Assembly: GCA_030141605.1 (NCBI GenBank)
Contig: JAQGDQ010000477.1
Coordinates: forward strand, 108,175-172,174
DNA length: 64,000 nucleotides
Direction of reading: 5' to 3'
Source: Tubiluchus corallicola
Taxonomy: Eukaryota; Priapulida; Priapulimorpha; Priapulimorphida; Tubiluchidae
Shown: piece by piece, positions 24,922 through 64,000 of the stretch
How the letters are laid out: the number at the start of each line of letters is the position of its first letter
How positions within the stretch are numbered: the stretch's first letter is position 1
The notes under the pieces: model-generated
Databases searched by the model: none
Seen by the model: the letters and a program-made list of their open reading frames with translations, nothing else
What the model was told of the DNA's origin: nothing
Made by a program: the position numbers and the translations under genes

Positions 24922-25499
24922 GCATCGCATTCAGAATAGCGCGTTTTCTCTCTGACGGCAAACTCGCATATAAGTGAAACTGCTTTGCGAGTTACTAACG
25001 ACAAGTTATTGCAAACCATCCAACAGTTGCTGTCAAGTGTAAACGCCTCGGTGAGTTACTCTCAGCACTTCTCACAGTGAATCGAGAAACGAATGTCAGC
25101 TCGTGATAACCACAGGAGAGTTTGCAACAACTTGCAAGTAACTCACAGCAAGGTTTGTTCTCTAGTTTCAACATGCGAGTTACTGTCACTGTGAGTTACT
25201 CTCAGCACTTCTCACAGTGAATAGAGAAACAAATGTCAGCTCGTGCTAACTGTAGGAGAGTTTGCAACAACTTGTAAGTAACTCACAGCAAGGTTTGTTC
25301 TCTAGTCTCAACATACTTGCGAGTTACTTTCACTGTGAGTTACTCTCAGCACTTCTCACAGTGAATAGAGAAACGAATGTCAGCTCGTGCTAACTGTAGG
25401 AGAGTTTGCAATAACTTGTAAGTAACTCACAGCAAGGTTTTCTAGTCTCAACATGCTTGCGAGTTACTTAGCGAGAAACCTCGCTAGTCTGAACGCACC
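24922..25499. mobile_element. MITE of the GGTGCGTTCA family, copy B, with three internal ~145-bp repeats
   Basis: The right end CTCGCTAGTCTGAACGCACC is mirrored loosely at 24922-24945. Inside, three direct copies carry GTGAGTTACTCTCAGCACTT and AAACGAATGTCAGCTCGTG. Confidence 0.6.
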
Positions 25500-26250
25500 T
25501 TAGGGGAGAAAACGTGTTTCAACATTTCTTTCATTTACTGTTTATTTCTTTTACCTTATCCAAATCAATGTGTCCAATGTCTATAACAGACAGAAAGTTC
25601 TTTTTTGCATGTGTTTAAGTATTTCTAAAACTTTGAAATTATTGTCGAAGTTTACAATAAAAGAACTTATAATATGCAAGATACTTCTATCACTGAATCA
25701 CTGCATTCATTATAACTTATAAAGTGATATTCAAGCTAGGGAACAATTGCACATTAATTCCAGTAAGAAATAAGCACTACAAGCTAAAACTGTACAATAA
25801 ACTGGACACAGTTTAAATTCTAATAATTCTACTTGCTAAATATTTTCCAGCTGTAACAAAAAAGAACAATTTCAAAATGGTAATACGCTGGTGAAATCGA
25901 TTTTTAATGTCACTAAATAAAATTTTTACTAATGTACTGTCTCAAGTGATAACACCTAATCCAATCCCACCATCACCTAAAAATGGCTTCGTCAGCTATA
26001 AAACACGGCTTCCTATTCAGCAAGACATGGTCATTCAAAATAGCTAGTTCAGTTATAATACTAGTTATCGAAGAAATAGGTAAAAATGCTTCAGAATAAA
26101 AAATTTAAAAAATGCTTCTTGCACACAACCATCTCAAAAATGGATAATATAAAATACGATCAAACATCAGTTCATCGTAAAGCAAACAGACCGTCATCTC
26201 TCACAGAGATAAAACATAAAAATCCTGAGGTTCACTCTGTCGTGCTAATA
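25500..26250. other. No gene seen
   Basis: AT-rich flank 3' of the zinc-ribbon gene. Confidence 0.5.
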
Positions 26251-26252
26251 GC

Positions 26253-27014
26253 CTACTCCAAGTTTTCGAAATCGTACACATCTTTTGGGGCATAAATATT
26301 CTTTAACGTGTCTATACATAGGTCAAAATCACTCGGCTTCCTGTTCTTATCAGGCGCCAAAGGTACAGGCCCAGGAATAATTTCGAAGCGCTTAGCGAAC
26401 TCGACAGGTACGTCGGGAATACGATAAAGATGATATAGCTGTCCGTTTACCAGCGTGATGTCATCGACGTACATTTTCTCCTTGGCGTCCTGCGACCACT
26501 GTGCACGCCGGATATCATAGTCCACCTTCTCCTTCTCTTTAGCCAGCTGTTCGCTTTCGTAATCGTTAAGCGGCTTCGTAAACCCGTTACAGGTTGAACA
26601 CGAGGAATGCAACGCGCGGTGTTTACTTTCGAACATGTGGCTCAACATCTTGAACCAAATCTCGACACAAGACTCAACCATTTGCAGGTGGAATGCAGTT
26701 CCTTTAACAGAATGTCCCGAACACCAGCAGCAGAGCAACGTTACGAGCTGCTTCAGTGAAAGTCGACTGACGACGAAGAATGAATTAGCGCGCACCGGCG
26801 TAAACGCACCACAGTCTTTGCTTTCACATTTCCACGTATACTCATCCGGACTATCGTGAGGCGAGAGAATACAGGGCGACTTGCACTGCGGGCAATTCAT
26901 TGATTTACTTATCAGCCCGGCATTTTGCAGCCACTCGATTGTTTGCTCTGAGCTCGAAGTCACCTCTTCCGAAAGTCGGTCCACGTTCCACTTTCTTTGC
27001 TTAATCGGAGCCAT
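26253..27014 (-). CDS. ISXO2/Merlin-like zinc-ribbon protein lacking the DDE domain
   Basis: A 253-residue single-exon frame. Residues 24-128 match the N-terminal module of ISXO2-type (IS1016/Merlin) transposases: WLQNAGLI, then a zinc ribbon with C41, C44, C63 and C68, then VRANSFFVVSRLSLKQLV, corresponding to the conserved R..SFF..S.L.L helix, then a helical stretch with W97 and W120. In the transposases a DDE nuclease domain follows. Here the remaining 125 residues (CSTCNGFTKPLNDYE, a charged segment, and a C-terminal part ending DVYDFENLE) contain no recognisable catalytic motif. The frame is intact and the codon use is GC-richer than the surroundings, which suggests a domesticated gene rather than a decaying transposon. 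No inverted repeats were seen at its edges. A good acceptor (TTTTTCTAG|GCATCG, 27132) upstream suggests a spliced 5' UTR. The function is unknown; DNA or protein binding by the ribbon is inference. Confidence 0.8.
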   Translation of the reverse strand: MAPIKQRKWNVDRLSEEVTSSSEQTIEWLQNAGLISKSMNCPQCKSPCILSPHDSPDEYTWKCESKDCGAFTPVRANSFFVVSRLSLKQLVTLLCCWCSGHSVKGTAFHLQMVESCVEIWFKMLSHMFESKHRALHSSCSTCNGFTKPLNDYESEQLAKEKEKVDYDIRRAQWSQDAKEKMYVDDITLVNGQLYHLYRIPDVPVEFAKRFEIIPGPVPLAPDKNRKPSDFDLCIDTLKNIYAPKDVYDFENLE

Positions 27015-27134
27015 ACTTTTTCAAATTATGGAACACGATCCACATGTCTAGTATTGCCTATGCTTATCTGTATAGCCTATAAAACAGGTGTTCATAAAGC
27101 GCTGCATCCGGAACCAGGGCCAACCTCGATGCCT

Positions 27135-28836
27135 AGAAAAATAAAACACACAAATTAAACTATAACCTAACAAACCAACAATGATACTCTAGAAAAGATT
27201 TCTTAACTTAGCAGCTGTACTACTAATGATGCTTAGCAGAATTTTACACTATTCTACAATTAGGTGTTCCACATTTTTCAGGTACTCGCCGGGTACTTAA
27301 GCTAAACTGCTGTTTTGGTTTTTAACCAGTATGTATGGCTCAGAGAGTACGCAAGAGTAAAAAACTGACGAAATTACACTTCCGCTACAATACTACTTTT
27401 ATGCAAGTTATTTTTTAAAAAACTCCATTTTAACAATTTATACCTATGATTGATAAAATCATTTTTTGCTATAATCCTAAATTGGATACCGCATGCTAGT
27501 GACTATTCCCTAAAGCAAGAAATGTGAAACCTAAATCATCTAAGAACAAATCATGCAAAAACAACATTAGAACTTATTTTAGTAAACATATTATGAGCCA
27601 GTTTTGAGTTATCCTCGTAATCATGACTCCACAGATATTTATGTGAACTGCACCACATATTTTTCACCACCAGTGTGAAAACACCTTCCATTTTTCCAGA
27701 CCGATTTTAAAAAAAAAGTTTGTACCCTCAGTTAGAGCAGACCACGCTCTTAAATTAAGTAAGAGTGACCATTTTAATGGCTGACAAAATTTATTTCTAA
27801 ACGTGGTTTTGTATTAATTACTGTTTTCCCATAGTAACGACATACACATCAGTGTATACACGTGTACAGTTGCACAACACAGCTGCTAAGTGCTTAGCAA
27901 GCAGATGAAAGTCGAGGGTAAACAGTTTACTGTTCGCGAAGCACTATCACATGATAAGGATTAAGAAAGCAAACAGAGTTAGCACTGCTCGCAGGTAACC
28001 AATCCATATTATTAATACTTAACACGTACTTTTACCTCTCACACTGCGGTTTCGTTTTTCGAGCAGTAAGTTCATTAACATTGCTACATTAAACACTGCG
28101 TAGTAGACAAAGGTGCACGTCTCTTGATTATTTAAACTTTTAGAGCTATCATCGGGCAGTAAATACTTCTGTTTGCATCTAATCGCCAGGATAATATTTT
28201 TTGTCACGCACCCGGCCGGGAATTTTATCATTTTTTTGTACGTTCATATACTTACTTGACACAGTCATACAGAAGCGTATATTTTTAGCTTAAAACATAA
28301 AACGCAATGATTATTATAACATCGTTCTCCAAGGACGCGGCACTGCTTTTCCACGGCTACCTCTCAACCAGGGTTGCCCTTTTTGTATGCTCATTGTATT
28401 GGAAGTTAAAAAGTATTGAATTTTCCGCCAAATTGGTGTATTAGTAGCCGAGTAGGTTGCCACTTATACCATAACTATCAGAACATGCATGCTCATCATA
28501 CAAAAAGACACTATACAATAATCGATAATTATACAATAATTTAGTAATGCGAAACTAAAAACAAAGAGTGAAAAAATGTACATTGAAAAAATCTAACACA
28601 TTACTGATAACAAGTGGGAAATACACAAACTTTGGTGTCAACTGATTTTAAACATTGCGCGATTCAACCTTAAAACATTCACAAAGCTTATTTTTTTTTA
28701 AAAATTACCTCCTTTCCTACTGACATCTTTTGAGCTCAGGAGATAACATAGAAATAAAGTTTTTGTGTGGCCTCAGCCTGCCACTTTAACTAATAATGCG
28801 AAATAGCAAAAGATGTTTTGAAATAAGGACATAGAC
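27135..28836. other. No gene seen
   Basis: Presumed 5' flank or 5' UTR intron of the zinc-ribbon gene. No exon was recognised. Confidence 0.45.
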
Positions 28837-29007
28837 CAGGGGTGTGCAAATTATCTGACTAGCCGGGCCACATTAAACTTTCCCGCAATTCCTGTGGGCC
28901 ACAGGCAGTTTGATCAAGGAGCCAAGTACAGAATGGCCTAATAACGTGGCCACGTGTCTCTTCGTGGGCACAAATTCCCTCGGCGGGCCGCAATTTGCAC
29001 ACCCCTG
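28837..29007. mobile_element. hAT MITE (CAGGGGTGTGCAAATT), copy 1, internally deleted
   Basis: The ends are CAGGGGTGTGCAAATT and AATTTGCACACCCCTG, with a perfect 8-bp target duplication ACATAGAC (28829-28836 and 29008-29015). It is only 171 bp and lacks the middle found in the copies at 32414, 44059 and 58730. Confidence 0.92.
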
Positions 29008-29015
29008 ACATAGAC

Positions 29016-29559
29016 ACTTAGAAATAAGGATACTCTACACAATTCAGCAATATTACTTCCTTTTAAAAAATGGGCCTGTTGCCTAAAGATTACTAACTAG
29101 CGATAATGTTGCCAACATTAGAATATCACTCTTTCAGTAAATAACACAATTCAAAAAATGATAAACAATAAAAATGTACATACTACACTGTTGAGATTTA
29201 GACTCTTCTGAATCTGCTAATGATGAACTAATGATTCATCATTAATGCTATTAATGAGATACATGCCATTTATGGAAAAACAGAGCGCTATAGAAAATTT
29301 ACTCTGGAAAGCATGGTAACAGATAATTTTATTATGTCTTTAACTGAATTTCATGTGTAATCTAAAACAGTTTAAAAGTAAAATACAATAACTAGATAAC
29401 AAGAGAAGTGATTTATCGACTTTTGCAGTTACTAAACTAACCCTTGTAATTGGAATGCAGTGTATCTAGTGTAGCTTTTCATACATTTGCTTTTGTCTTT
29501 TTATTATATTGCCAATGTTGTATTCCACCTATGACGCCTACAAAATTGCTAACTTGCTT
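29016..29559. other. No gene seen
   Basis: AT-rich sequence. Confidence 0.5.
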
Positions 29560-29905
29560 GCAATGGCTAAGAGACCTAGCCATAACACGGTTTCTGATGG
29601 TCGCACCTCAACAGTTTATGATATTAAAACATATTTAATGCTTCAGCAGTTTCACTATTAAGTGAATTCCAAAGGCTATCAACACTAGGAGAGAAGTGGG
29701 TTCGGATACTAACGCGAGATATTGTACAAATAATTTGCAGTTGTGTCCACGTAAATCACGTAGCGCCCTAGAAAGAAATATATCATTACGTAACATATAA
29801 ATACCACTGACTTTAATAAGGATGACTTTACAGTAGTTAGGTATTAGATCTAAAGTATCACGGCATTGTTCAAGAAAAGACGGAGTCTGTGTGAAAATCA
29901 TGGGC
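29560..29905 (-). pseudogene. Non-LTR retrotransposon (CR1/L2-like) reverse transcriptase C-terminus, frameshifted
   Basis: On the minus strand the frame reads FLSRALRDLRGHNCKLF, then shifts frame to RVSIRTHFSPSVDSLWNSLN (about 29716-29655). The latter matches the RTHFFS...WNSLP block that ends CR1/L2/jockey-type ORF2 proteins. It is broken by at least one frameshift and 5'-truncated. Confidence 0.65.
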
Positions 29906-29929
29906 CAGACTAATACATCTTCATTGAGT

Positions 29930-30125
29930 TCTTTCTAAAGTATCTTGAAACCACCCAATGCGTACTCAAATATTCGTCTAAACTCGGCTTTTTACAGAGG
30001 TACAATAACCAACATCAGATCACATTTCTTTGCCTTTGGGCATCATGTCGTTCAACCATGGAATCATCTTTCATCATCAACCATCAGTGCTTCATCAGTT
30101 TCAAAAGGCGTATGAGAGAGAGGAC
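29930..30125 (+). pseudogene. Second LINE reverse transcriptase C-terminal remnant
   Basis: The plus strand encodes RSHFFAFGHHVVQPWNHLSS then STISASSVSKGV and a stop, the same R..FFS.R.V..WN.LP..I..ASS block. It is 5'-truncated and opposite in orientation to its neighbour. Confidence 0.6.
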
Positions 30126-32413
30126 CATTTATAGATAGTTACCACCTAGGTCCTTATTTCTTTGGATAAGGTATTCTTCGATAAGGTACTTGTACTTTTA
30201 AATTTTAGCGACATTACGTGATGACATGTAGAGCATTACTTTTTAAACAAGACCTTTAACGCTTCGTAATCGATATCAATATTTCCATTTACTGTATAAA
30301 TTGAGACATGCCTCATGTGATTACATTTCACAATTATTAAATTTACTTAAAAGTAAAACTAAAAGCTATTTTTACTTTTACTTTATAATTACTGCCAAGT
30401 TAAACGGTTAGTTACTGCAAACAGCTTAACCTAGGCGCTTACGTTTCAATAAAAACCATAACCAATGTGAACCTAAAGCACGTTGGATTAAACAACGGTT
30501 AATAATTACCTTTATTAACAACATTATTTAAGAATAAAACTCTAAATTTTTAAATTACGCCATTAATCACTCAAACAGACGCTGAAATGCGCTATCTATC
30601 ATTAAACCTGAGAAACAGTTTTAAGTGCTGACCATAGATCTAGATTCAGTCATCATAGTTATCTTTCGGCTACGTTGTTACACATAGGCGTACAAGCCGG
30701 GCGGGGAACTTTCCCCCAAATTCGAGCAATCACCAAGTTATTCGGGCACCGGTCAAATGATGAAAAAAATAAAATAATATTTTTCATAAAAGGAAATCCA
30801 GAAATCTCTCCATGCTGCCAAAATTAAATCCGAGCATTTTTTGATCATGGAGTAGGGTGAGGCTGTTCTAGGTGAGAAGTCGGAAAGAATAATAAATAAG
30901 TATAATGTAAGGACAGAGACTATAAAAGAACAAAAATCGAAACCCTCGAACGACTAGCAAGGGCATTTAGAGAAATTATGGAATCAAGAGAAAACAGAGC
31001 TATTATAATGGAATGTAATGAAGGGGAACGGTGACACTCGTATGCAGAATCAGGACCATATAATGATGTCAGAAGAAAATAATCTGCTCTTGCACACTTT
31101 GGTTGTGCTCAGCTTGGAAAAGATGAAGTGGAACCAGTGAACAGTTGAACCACAGCAGGTTCATGATGTGAATAAGTTGTTTATACTGCACAGTAAACAT
31201 CTGAATGATAAACCCAGTCAAGGCATGAAGTCGTAAAACATATTTGTCTCACAAGTATGAGGTCAGGAAAATGATGACGTATTGATATCATCCTGATGTT
31301 ATAGGATACTCATAAATTCACAAGCATGACCTCATAATGATGTCATATTGGGCTTCGAAGCGTAAGCTCATATGGCAGTCACATTCATGGTTAGAGTGAG
31401 CTCATAATCTATTCATGTATATGACCTCATAGAAACATCATGGTTACGATATCACAGTGAGCTCTTAAATGTGAGCCAATAGTCATTGTTCTGATATCAA
31501 ATTGAGCTCAATCTACTCATGTGTATAATCTCGTAGAATTGTCCCAATCACAACGTTCCTTGAGCTCTTGCAGTATTAATATAATTTTCATTTGCAAGTT
31601 CAACTGAGCATACTTAACAAGATATTAATTAACACAGTTTATTCTACAATGAAAATAATCCGACATTTTGCAAATGTGTTAAAAATAATGACTCAATAAT
31701 AATTCTGTTTTAGATCAACACAGCTGATGGACTAGCAAACGTGTTACTGTTTTGACTAAAATTAATGTCGCCTTAATTCTTAAGATGCTAGATTTATTCA
31801 TGTGGTCTCAAATTTTGACAGTTAAAATCTGAACACAGTGAATGGTGCAAATTTAACGCATTACTGTATGACATTACATGAAAATTTTGCTAAAAAATTT
31901 GAACAGGAACAATGACGCAACTCATTGGCATCATAACAATGACCGTTGCAAAATTTTATAACAGTCATGATGAACAACTGCACGTGGACTACTGTTGCTG
32001 CTAGTTTTGGACATTTGCTTTGATTTTGCTGGTGATTCAAGAAAGAATTAATGAAATACTATCTTACTTCTGTATTAAATTTTATAAATATTATTATTTT
32101 TTCAATATCACAGCATAAATTAACTCAGACACTGATACACGAGTATACTTACACTATCAAATTTACAAACTATTAACACAATACAAGAGTCCAAAACTGC
32201 TATTAACCTGCTTGATAACACAGCAATTCTAAAATGTATTATGCATAAGTTATGTAATAATTCTGTAAGTACATTATAAAGTTCATCATAAGAAAGTACT
32301 AACGTATTAGGTAGAAATTAGCTCTTCATATATTGCCGAATTCTGCTGAATCTTATGCTAAATTTGAAATGTTATGATGACTAGACAGAAGAATAATAAG
32401 TGACCAATTAGAC
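30126..32413. other. No intact gene; degenerate ~80-bp repeats at 31260-31560
   Basis: A weak tandem structure built on GATATCACAGTGAGCTC and TATGACCTCATAGAAA is visible at 31260-31560. The rest is AT-rich. Confidence 0.45.
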
Positions 32414-32882
32414 CAGGGGTGTGCAAATTATCTGACTAGCTGGGCCACATTAAACTTTCCCGCAATTCCTGCGGGCCACAGGCAGTTTGATCAAGGAACC
32501 AAGTACAGAAAGGCCTAATAACGATTTTTTAGCATCCGACCTGCGTACATCATTGCTACTACACTCAAGAAACTATTTAAGTTACTAAAATTTATATTAC
32601 AAACCATATATTTCTACTTTCAGGAGAGATAGTGGTAATTTCATTACAATGCATATTAGTAATGTGTATCACACAGTCTGTGTAGTACAGTGTTATTAAA
32701 CTGCAACCATCTTGTAAGGGTTAATGGCATCCGATCTAGAAAAAACTACCCGCACTATCTTTGGGATCGTGGCACGGACTTCAGCTGGATACACTCAATT
32801 AATCGCCCGGGCCACACTTTCATTAGGTTGACCAATTGGGCCGCACAAATTCTCTCGGCGGGCCGCAATTTGCACACCCCTG
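32414..32882. mobile_element. hAT MITE (CAGGGGTGTGCAAATT), copy 2
   Basis: 469 bp with a perfect 8-bp duplication AATTAGAC (32406-32413 and 32883-32890). Confidence 0.93.
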
Positions 32883-33182
32883 AATTAGACAATGAATGTA
32901 AGCCAGACTTTTATGAAAATGATGCTTTCATACAAATGGAATTAACAATGCTGGCATCATGCACAGACAACAATACAACTTTTATAAACAATGCAATTTT
33001 ACAATGCAAAACAAATGAATTGATACTTTATACAGTTGGTAGTATAGTACATTTATCTACTAATGTGATAGCAAATTTTGGTAACATACATTATTTGCAG
33101 ATTTAACAAAAGAATTAGTTTCAATTATTTTGTACAATTATGCCATTATAAAATAAAATAGCTTTATAAAATTATGAAATGG

Positions 33183-33188
33183 TTTATT
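33183..33188 (-). promoter_or_regulatory. Polyadenylation signal AATAAA for the REJ-GPS gene
   Basis: AATAAA on the minus strand, about 230 bases past the proposed stop codon at 33416. Confidence 0.45.
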
Positions 33189-33415
33189 CATGTGAAATGT
33201 TGCCTTGAATATTATCCTGAATATAATGATGTAAAGGCAAACCAGTTGAATTCTTAAATGTATTAACTTAGATGTTTCAGCAGGTAATCTAGGATGTGCT
33301 CTACCAGCTTTAATTCAATTTTTTACATTCCTGATATATGTTATCGTAGCAAAAGGATGCAATACTCTTCATGAATACCGTAGTAGGTTATTTAATTGCA
33401 CAATACTGCTGACAT

Positions 33416-60309
<26,894 letters not shown>

Positions 60310-60744
60310 CTGAAAATCATAAAGAGCAAAATGCATATAAATGATTGAAAAGATGATTTGTTTCATCGCAGACTTCAGACGGGTCTCAGTTTATTTGACT
60401 GGCTGGCACCACACAGACTAGCGCGGAATGCAAAAGATTAGGTTGTAACACACTCACACCTACATGGACGTACATTTTTCATTCCACATACTTGGAAAAC
60501 AACAAATATTAATAACAAGGAAGCAATGTTCAAATGTATTACACAAAGAACAACGAGAGCAGTATGATAGCGAAACAAACCTCCTTATTGAGTTACTTCG
60601 CCAGTGAGTAACCCGAAAATGCATTACAGGGTGTAACACAAATTTCAGACACAATAACAAGAAAGAAATTCCTGCAGTTTCTTAGAAATTCTTAGAAAGA
60701 AATACTAATCTCAGTAAAGAACAGCCACATTAATATTGAAATCT
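60310..60744. other. Intron sequence, no exon seen
   Basis: Spacer between REJ exon 1 and the large minisatellite. Confidence 0.5.
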
Positions 60745-63700
60745 GATCTCAGAGAAACAAGAAATACAACAAACTCAATCATTAAAGAAACAACAAGTAC
60801 AACAAACTCAAACGTTAAAGAAACAACAAATACAACAAACTCAATCATTAAAGAAACAACAAATACAACAAACTCAATCATTAAAGAAACAACAAATACA
60901 ACAAACTCAATCATTAAAGAAACAACAAATACAACAAGCTCAAACGTTAAAGAAACAACAAATACAACAAGCTCAAACGTTAAAGAAACAACAAATACAA
61001 CAAACTCAATCATTAAAGAAACAACAAATACAACAAACTCAATCATTAAAGAAACAACAAATACAACAAACTCAAACATAAAAGAAACAACAAATACAAC
61101 AAACTCAAACACTAAAGAAACAACAAATACAACAAACTCAAACATTGAAGAAACAACAAATACAACAAACTCAATCATTAAAGAAACAACAAATACAACA
61201 AACTCAAACATTGAAGAAACAACAAATACAACAAGCTCAAACATTAAAGAAACAACAAATACAACAAACTCAATCATTAAAGAAACAACAAATACCACAA
61301 ACTCAATCATTAAAGAAACAACAAATACAACAAGCTCAAACATTAAAGAAACAAGAAATACAACAAACTCAAACATTAAAGAAACAGCAAATACAACAAA
61401 CTCAATCATTAAAGAAACAACAAATACAACAAACTCAAACATTAAAGAAACAACAAATACAACAAGCTCAAACATTAAAGAAACAACAAATACAACAAGC
61501 TCAAACATTAAAGAAACAACAAATACAACAAGCTCAAACGTTAAAGAAACAACAAATACAACAAGCTCAAACATTAAAGAAACAACAAATACAACAAGCT
61601 CAAACATTAAAGAAACAACAAATACAACAAGCTCAAACATTAAAGAAACAACAAATACAACAAACTCAAACATTAAAGAAACAACAAATACAACAAACTC
61701 AAACGTTAAAGAAACAACAAATACAACAAACTCAATCATTAAAGAAACAACAAATACAACAAACTCAAACATTAAAGAAACAACAAATACAACAAACTCA
61801 AACATTAAAGAAACAACAAATACAACAAACTCAAACATTGAAGAAACAACAAATACAACAAACTCAATCATTAAAGAAACAACAAATACAACAAACTCAA
61901 ACATTGAAGAAACAACAAATACAACAAGCTCAAACATTAAAGAAACAAGAAATACAACAAACTCAAACATTAAAGAAACAGCAAATACAACAAACTCAAT
62001 CATTAAAGAAACAACAAATACAACAAACTCAAACATTAAAGAAACAACAAATACAACAAGCTCAAACATTAAAGAAACAACAAATACAACAAACTCAAAC
62101 ATTGAAGAAACAACAAATACAACAAACTCAATCATTAAAGAAACAACAAAACTCAAACATTAAAGAAACAACAAATACAACAAGCTCAAACATTAAAGAA
62201 ACAACAAATACAACAAACTCAAACATTAAAGAAACAACAAATACAACAAACTCAATCATTAAAGAAACAACAAATACAACAAACTCAATCATTAAAGAAA
62301 CAACAAATACAACAAGCTCAAACATTAAAGAAACAACAAATACAACAAACTCAAACACTAAAGAAACAACAAATACAACAAACTCAATCATTAAAGAAAC
62401 AACAAATACAACAAACTCAAACATTGAAGAAACAACAAATACAACAAGCTCAAACATTAAAGAAACAACAAATACAACAAACTCAATCATTAAAGAAACA
62501 ACAAATACCACAAACTCAATCATTAAAGAACCAACAAATACAACAAACTCAATCATTAAAGAAACAACAAATACAACAAGCTCAAACATTAAAGAAACAA
62601 CAAATACAACAAACTCAAACATTAAAGAAACAACAAATACAACAAACTCAAACATTGAAGAAACAACAAATACAACAAACTCAATCATTAAAGAAACAAC
62701 AAATACAACAAACTCAAACACTGAAGAAACAACAAATACAACAAACTCAATCATTGAAGAAACAACAAATACAACAAACTCAAACATTGAAGAAACACCA
62801 AATACAACAAACTCAATCATTAAAGAAACAACAAATACCACAAACTCAAACATTGAAGAAACAACAAATACAACAAACTCAAACATTGAAGAAACAACAA
62901 ATACAACAAACTCAATCATTAAAGAAACAACAAATACAACAAACTCAAACACTGAAGAAACAACAAATACAACAAACTCAATCATTGAAGAAACAACAAA
63001 TACAACAAACTCAAACATTGAAGAAACACAAACTCAATCATTAAAGAAACAACAAATACAACAAACTCAAACATTAAAGAAACAACAAATACAACAAACT
63101 CAAACATTGAAGAAACAACAAATACAACAAACTCAAACATTAAAGAAACAACAAATACAACAAACTCAAACATTAAAGAAACAACAAATACAACAAACTC
63201 AAACATTAAAGAAACAACAAATACAACAAACTCAAACACTAAAGAAACAACAAATACAACAAACTCAATCGTTAAAGAAACAACAAATACAACAAGCTCA
63301 AACGTTAAAGAAACAACAAATACAACAAGCTCAGAGATTAAAGAAACAACAAATACAACAAGCTCAAACATTAAAGCAACAAACTCAATCATTAAAGAAA
63401 CAACAAATACAACAAACTCAAACATAAAAGAAACAACAAATACAACAAACTCAAACATTAAAGAAACAACAAATACAACAAGCTCAAACATTAAAGAAAC
63501 AACAAATACAACAAGCTCAAACATTAAAGAAACAACAAATACAACAAGCTCAAACATTAAAGAAACAACAAATACAACAAGCTCAAACATTAAAGAAACA
63601 ACAAATACAAATCAAAATTAAGAAACAACAAATACAACAACTCAATCATTAAAGAAACAACAAATACAACAACCAATCATTAAAGAAACAACAAATACAA

Positions 63701-64000
63701 CAAGCTCAAACATTAAAGAAACAACAAATACAACAAACTCAAACATTGAAGAAACAGCAAATACAACAAACTCAAACATAAAAGAAACAACAAATACAAC
63801 AAACTCAAACATTAAAGAAACAACAAATACAACAAGCTCAGAGATTAAAGAAACAACAAATACAACAAGATCAAACATTAAAGAAACAACAAACTCAATC
63901 ATTAAAGAAACAACAAATACAACAAACTCAATCATTAAAGAAACAACAAATACAACAAGCTCAACATTAAAGAAACAACAAATACAACAACTCAAACATT
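60745..64000. repeat. 33-bp minisatellite, about 98 copies, runs off the window
   Basis: The unit is AAAGAAACAACAAATACAAC plus AAACTCAATCATT, with variants AAACATT, AACGTT, ATTGAAG and AGCTC. Rare variants recur in blocks: ACAAGAAAT at 61351 and 61942, and ATACCACAA at about 61293 and 62505. Because the unit is a multiple of three and stop-free in several frames, it gives open frames of up to 760 codons on both strands; none is a gene. It sits in the intron upstream of REJ exon 1. Confidence 0.97.

Noticed and set aside
20995-25499. A single 4.5-kb transposon bounded by GGTGCGTTCA inverted ends
   Set aside because: Each end has its own nearby inverted partner, so these are two separate small MITEs of one family.
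60711-63995. Open frames of 200-760 codons on both strands (Thr/Asn-, Gln/Lys- and Val/Phe-rich)
   Set aside because: A stop-free 33-bp repeat gives these in several frames at once. Simultaneous sense and antisense openness and the intronic position argue against coding.

Overview
This window comes from the nuclear genome of an invertebrate animal. It is AT-rich, gene-poor and crowded with microsatellites, minisatellites and small DNA transposons. The animal assignment rests on four things: GT-AG introns, a C2H2 zinc-finger protein with TGEKP linkers, a CLN3 (battenin) orthologue, and a REJ-GPS membrane protein of the polycystin/receptor-for-egg-jelly type. I cannot name the phylum.

Layout. 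Positions 1-11,000 hold almost only repeats: a CT-rich tract, piggyBac-like MITEs, a 5S-rRNA-like tandem repeat, a long (CT)n and a 22-bp minisatellite. An intronless, apparently intact CLN3 gene lies at 11,222-12,580 (minus), with a CLEAR/CRE-like palindrome upstream and a MITE beyond it. A single-exon C2H2 zinc-finger gene lies at 18,176-19,264 (plus). Positions 19,500-25,500 are a MITE cluster. A single-exon gene at 26,253-27,014 (minus) encodes an ISXO2/Merlin-like zinc ribbon without the transposase catalytic domain. Positions 27,135-33,400 hold LINE remnants and hAT MITEs.

The main gene fills 33,416-60,309 on the minus strand and continues beyond the window at its 5' end. I resolved 16 exons with GT-AG boundaries and matching phases. 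They encode 789 residues: REJ region, a basic RRKRRKR segment, a GPS-like motif, about 140 further extracellular residues, one transmembrane helix and a short proline-rich tail. One exon (40,888-41,009, the GPS) and the terminal exon (33,416-33,459) were found only by following splice phase.

Its introns hold most of the remaining sequence: a solo LTR split by a broken hAT transposon, a second solo LTR, pogo-, hAT- and piggyBac-like MITEs, LINE 3' ends (one with a long ATCTC tail), and minisatellites of 50, 27, 11-12 and 33 bp. From 60.7 kb to the window end there is a 33-bp minisatellite. Long open frames inside the repeats are artefacts of repeat length, not genes. The genes show no sign of working together; they are separate loci among transposon debris.
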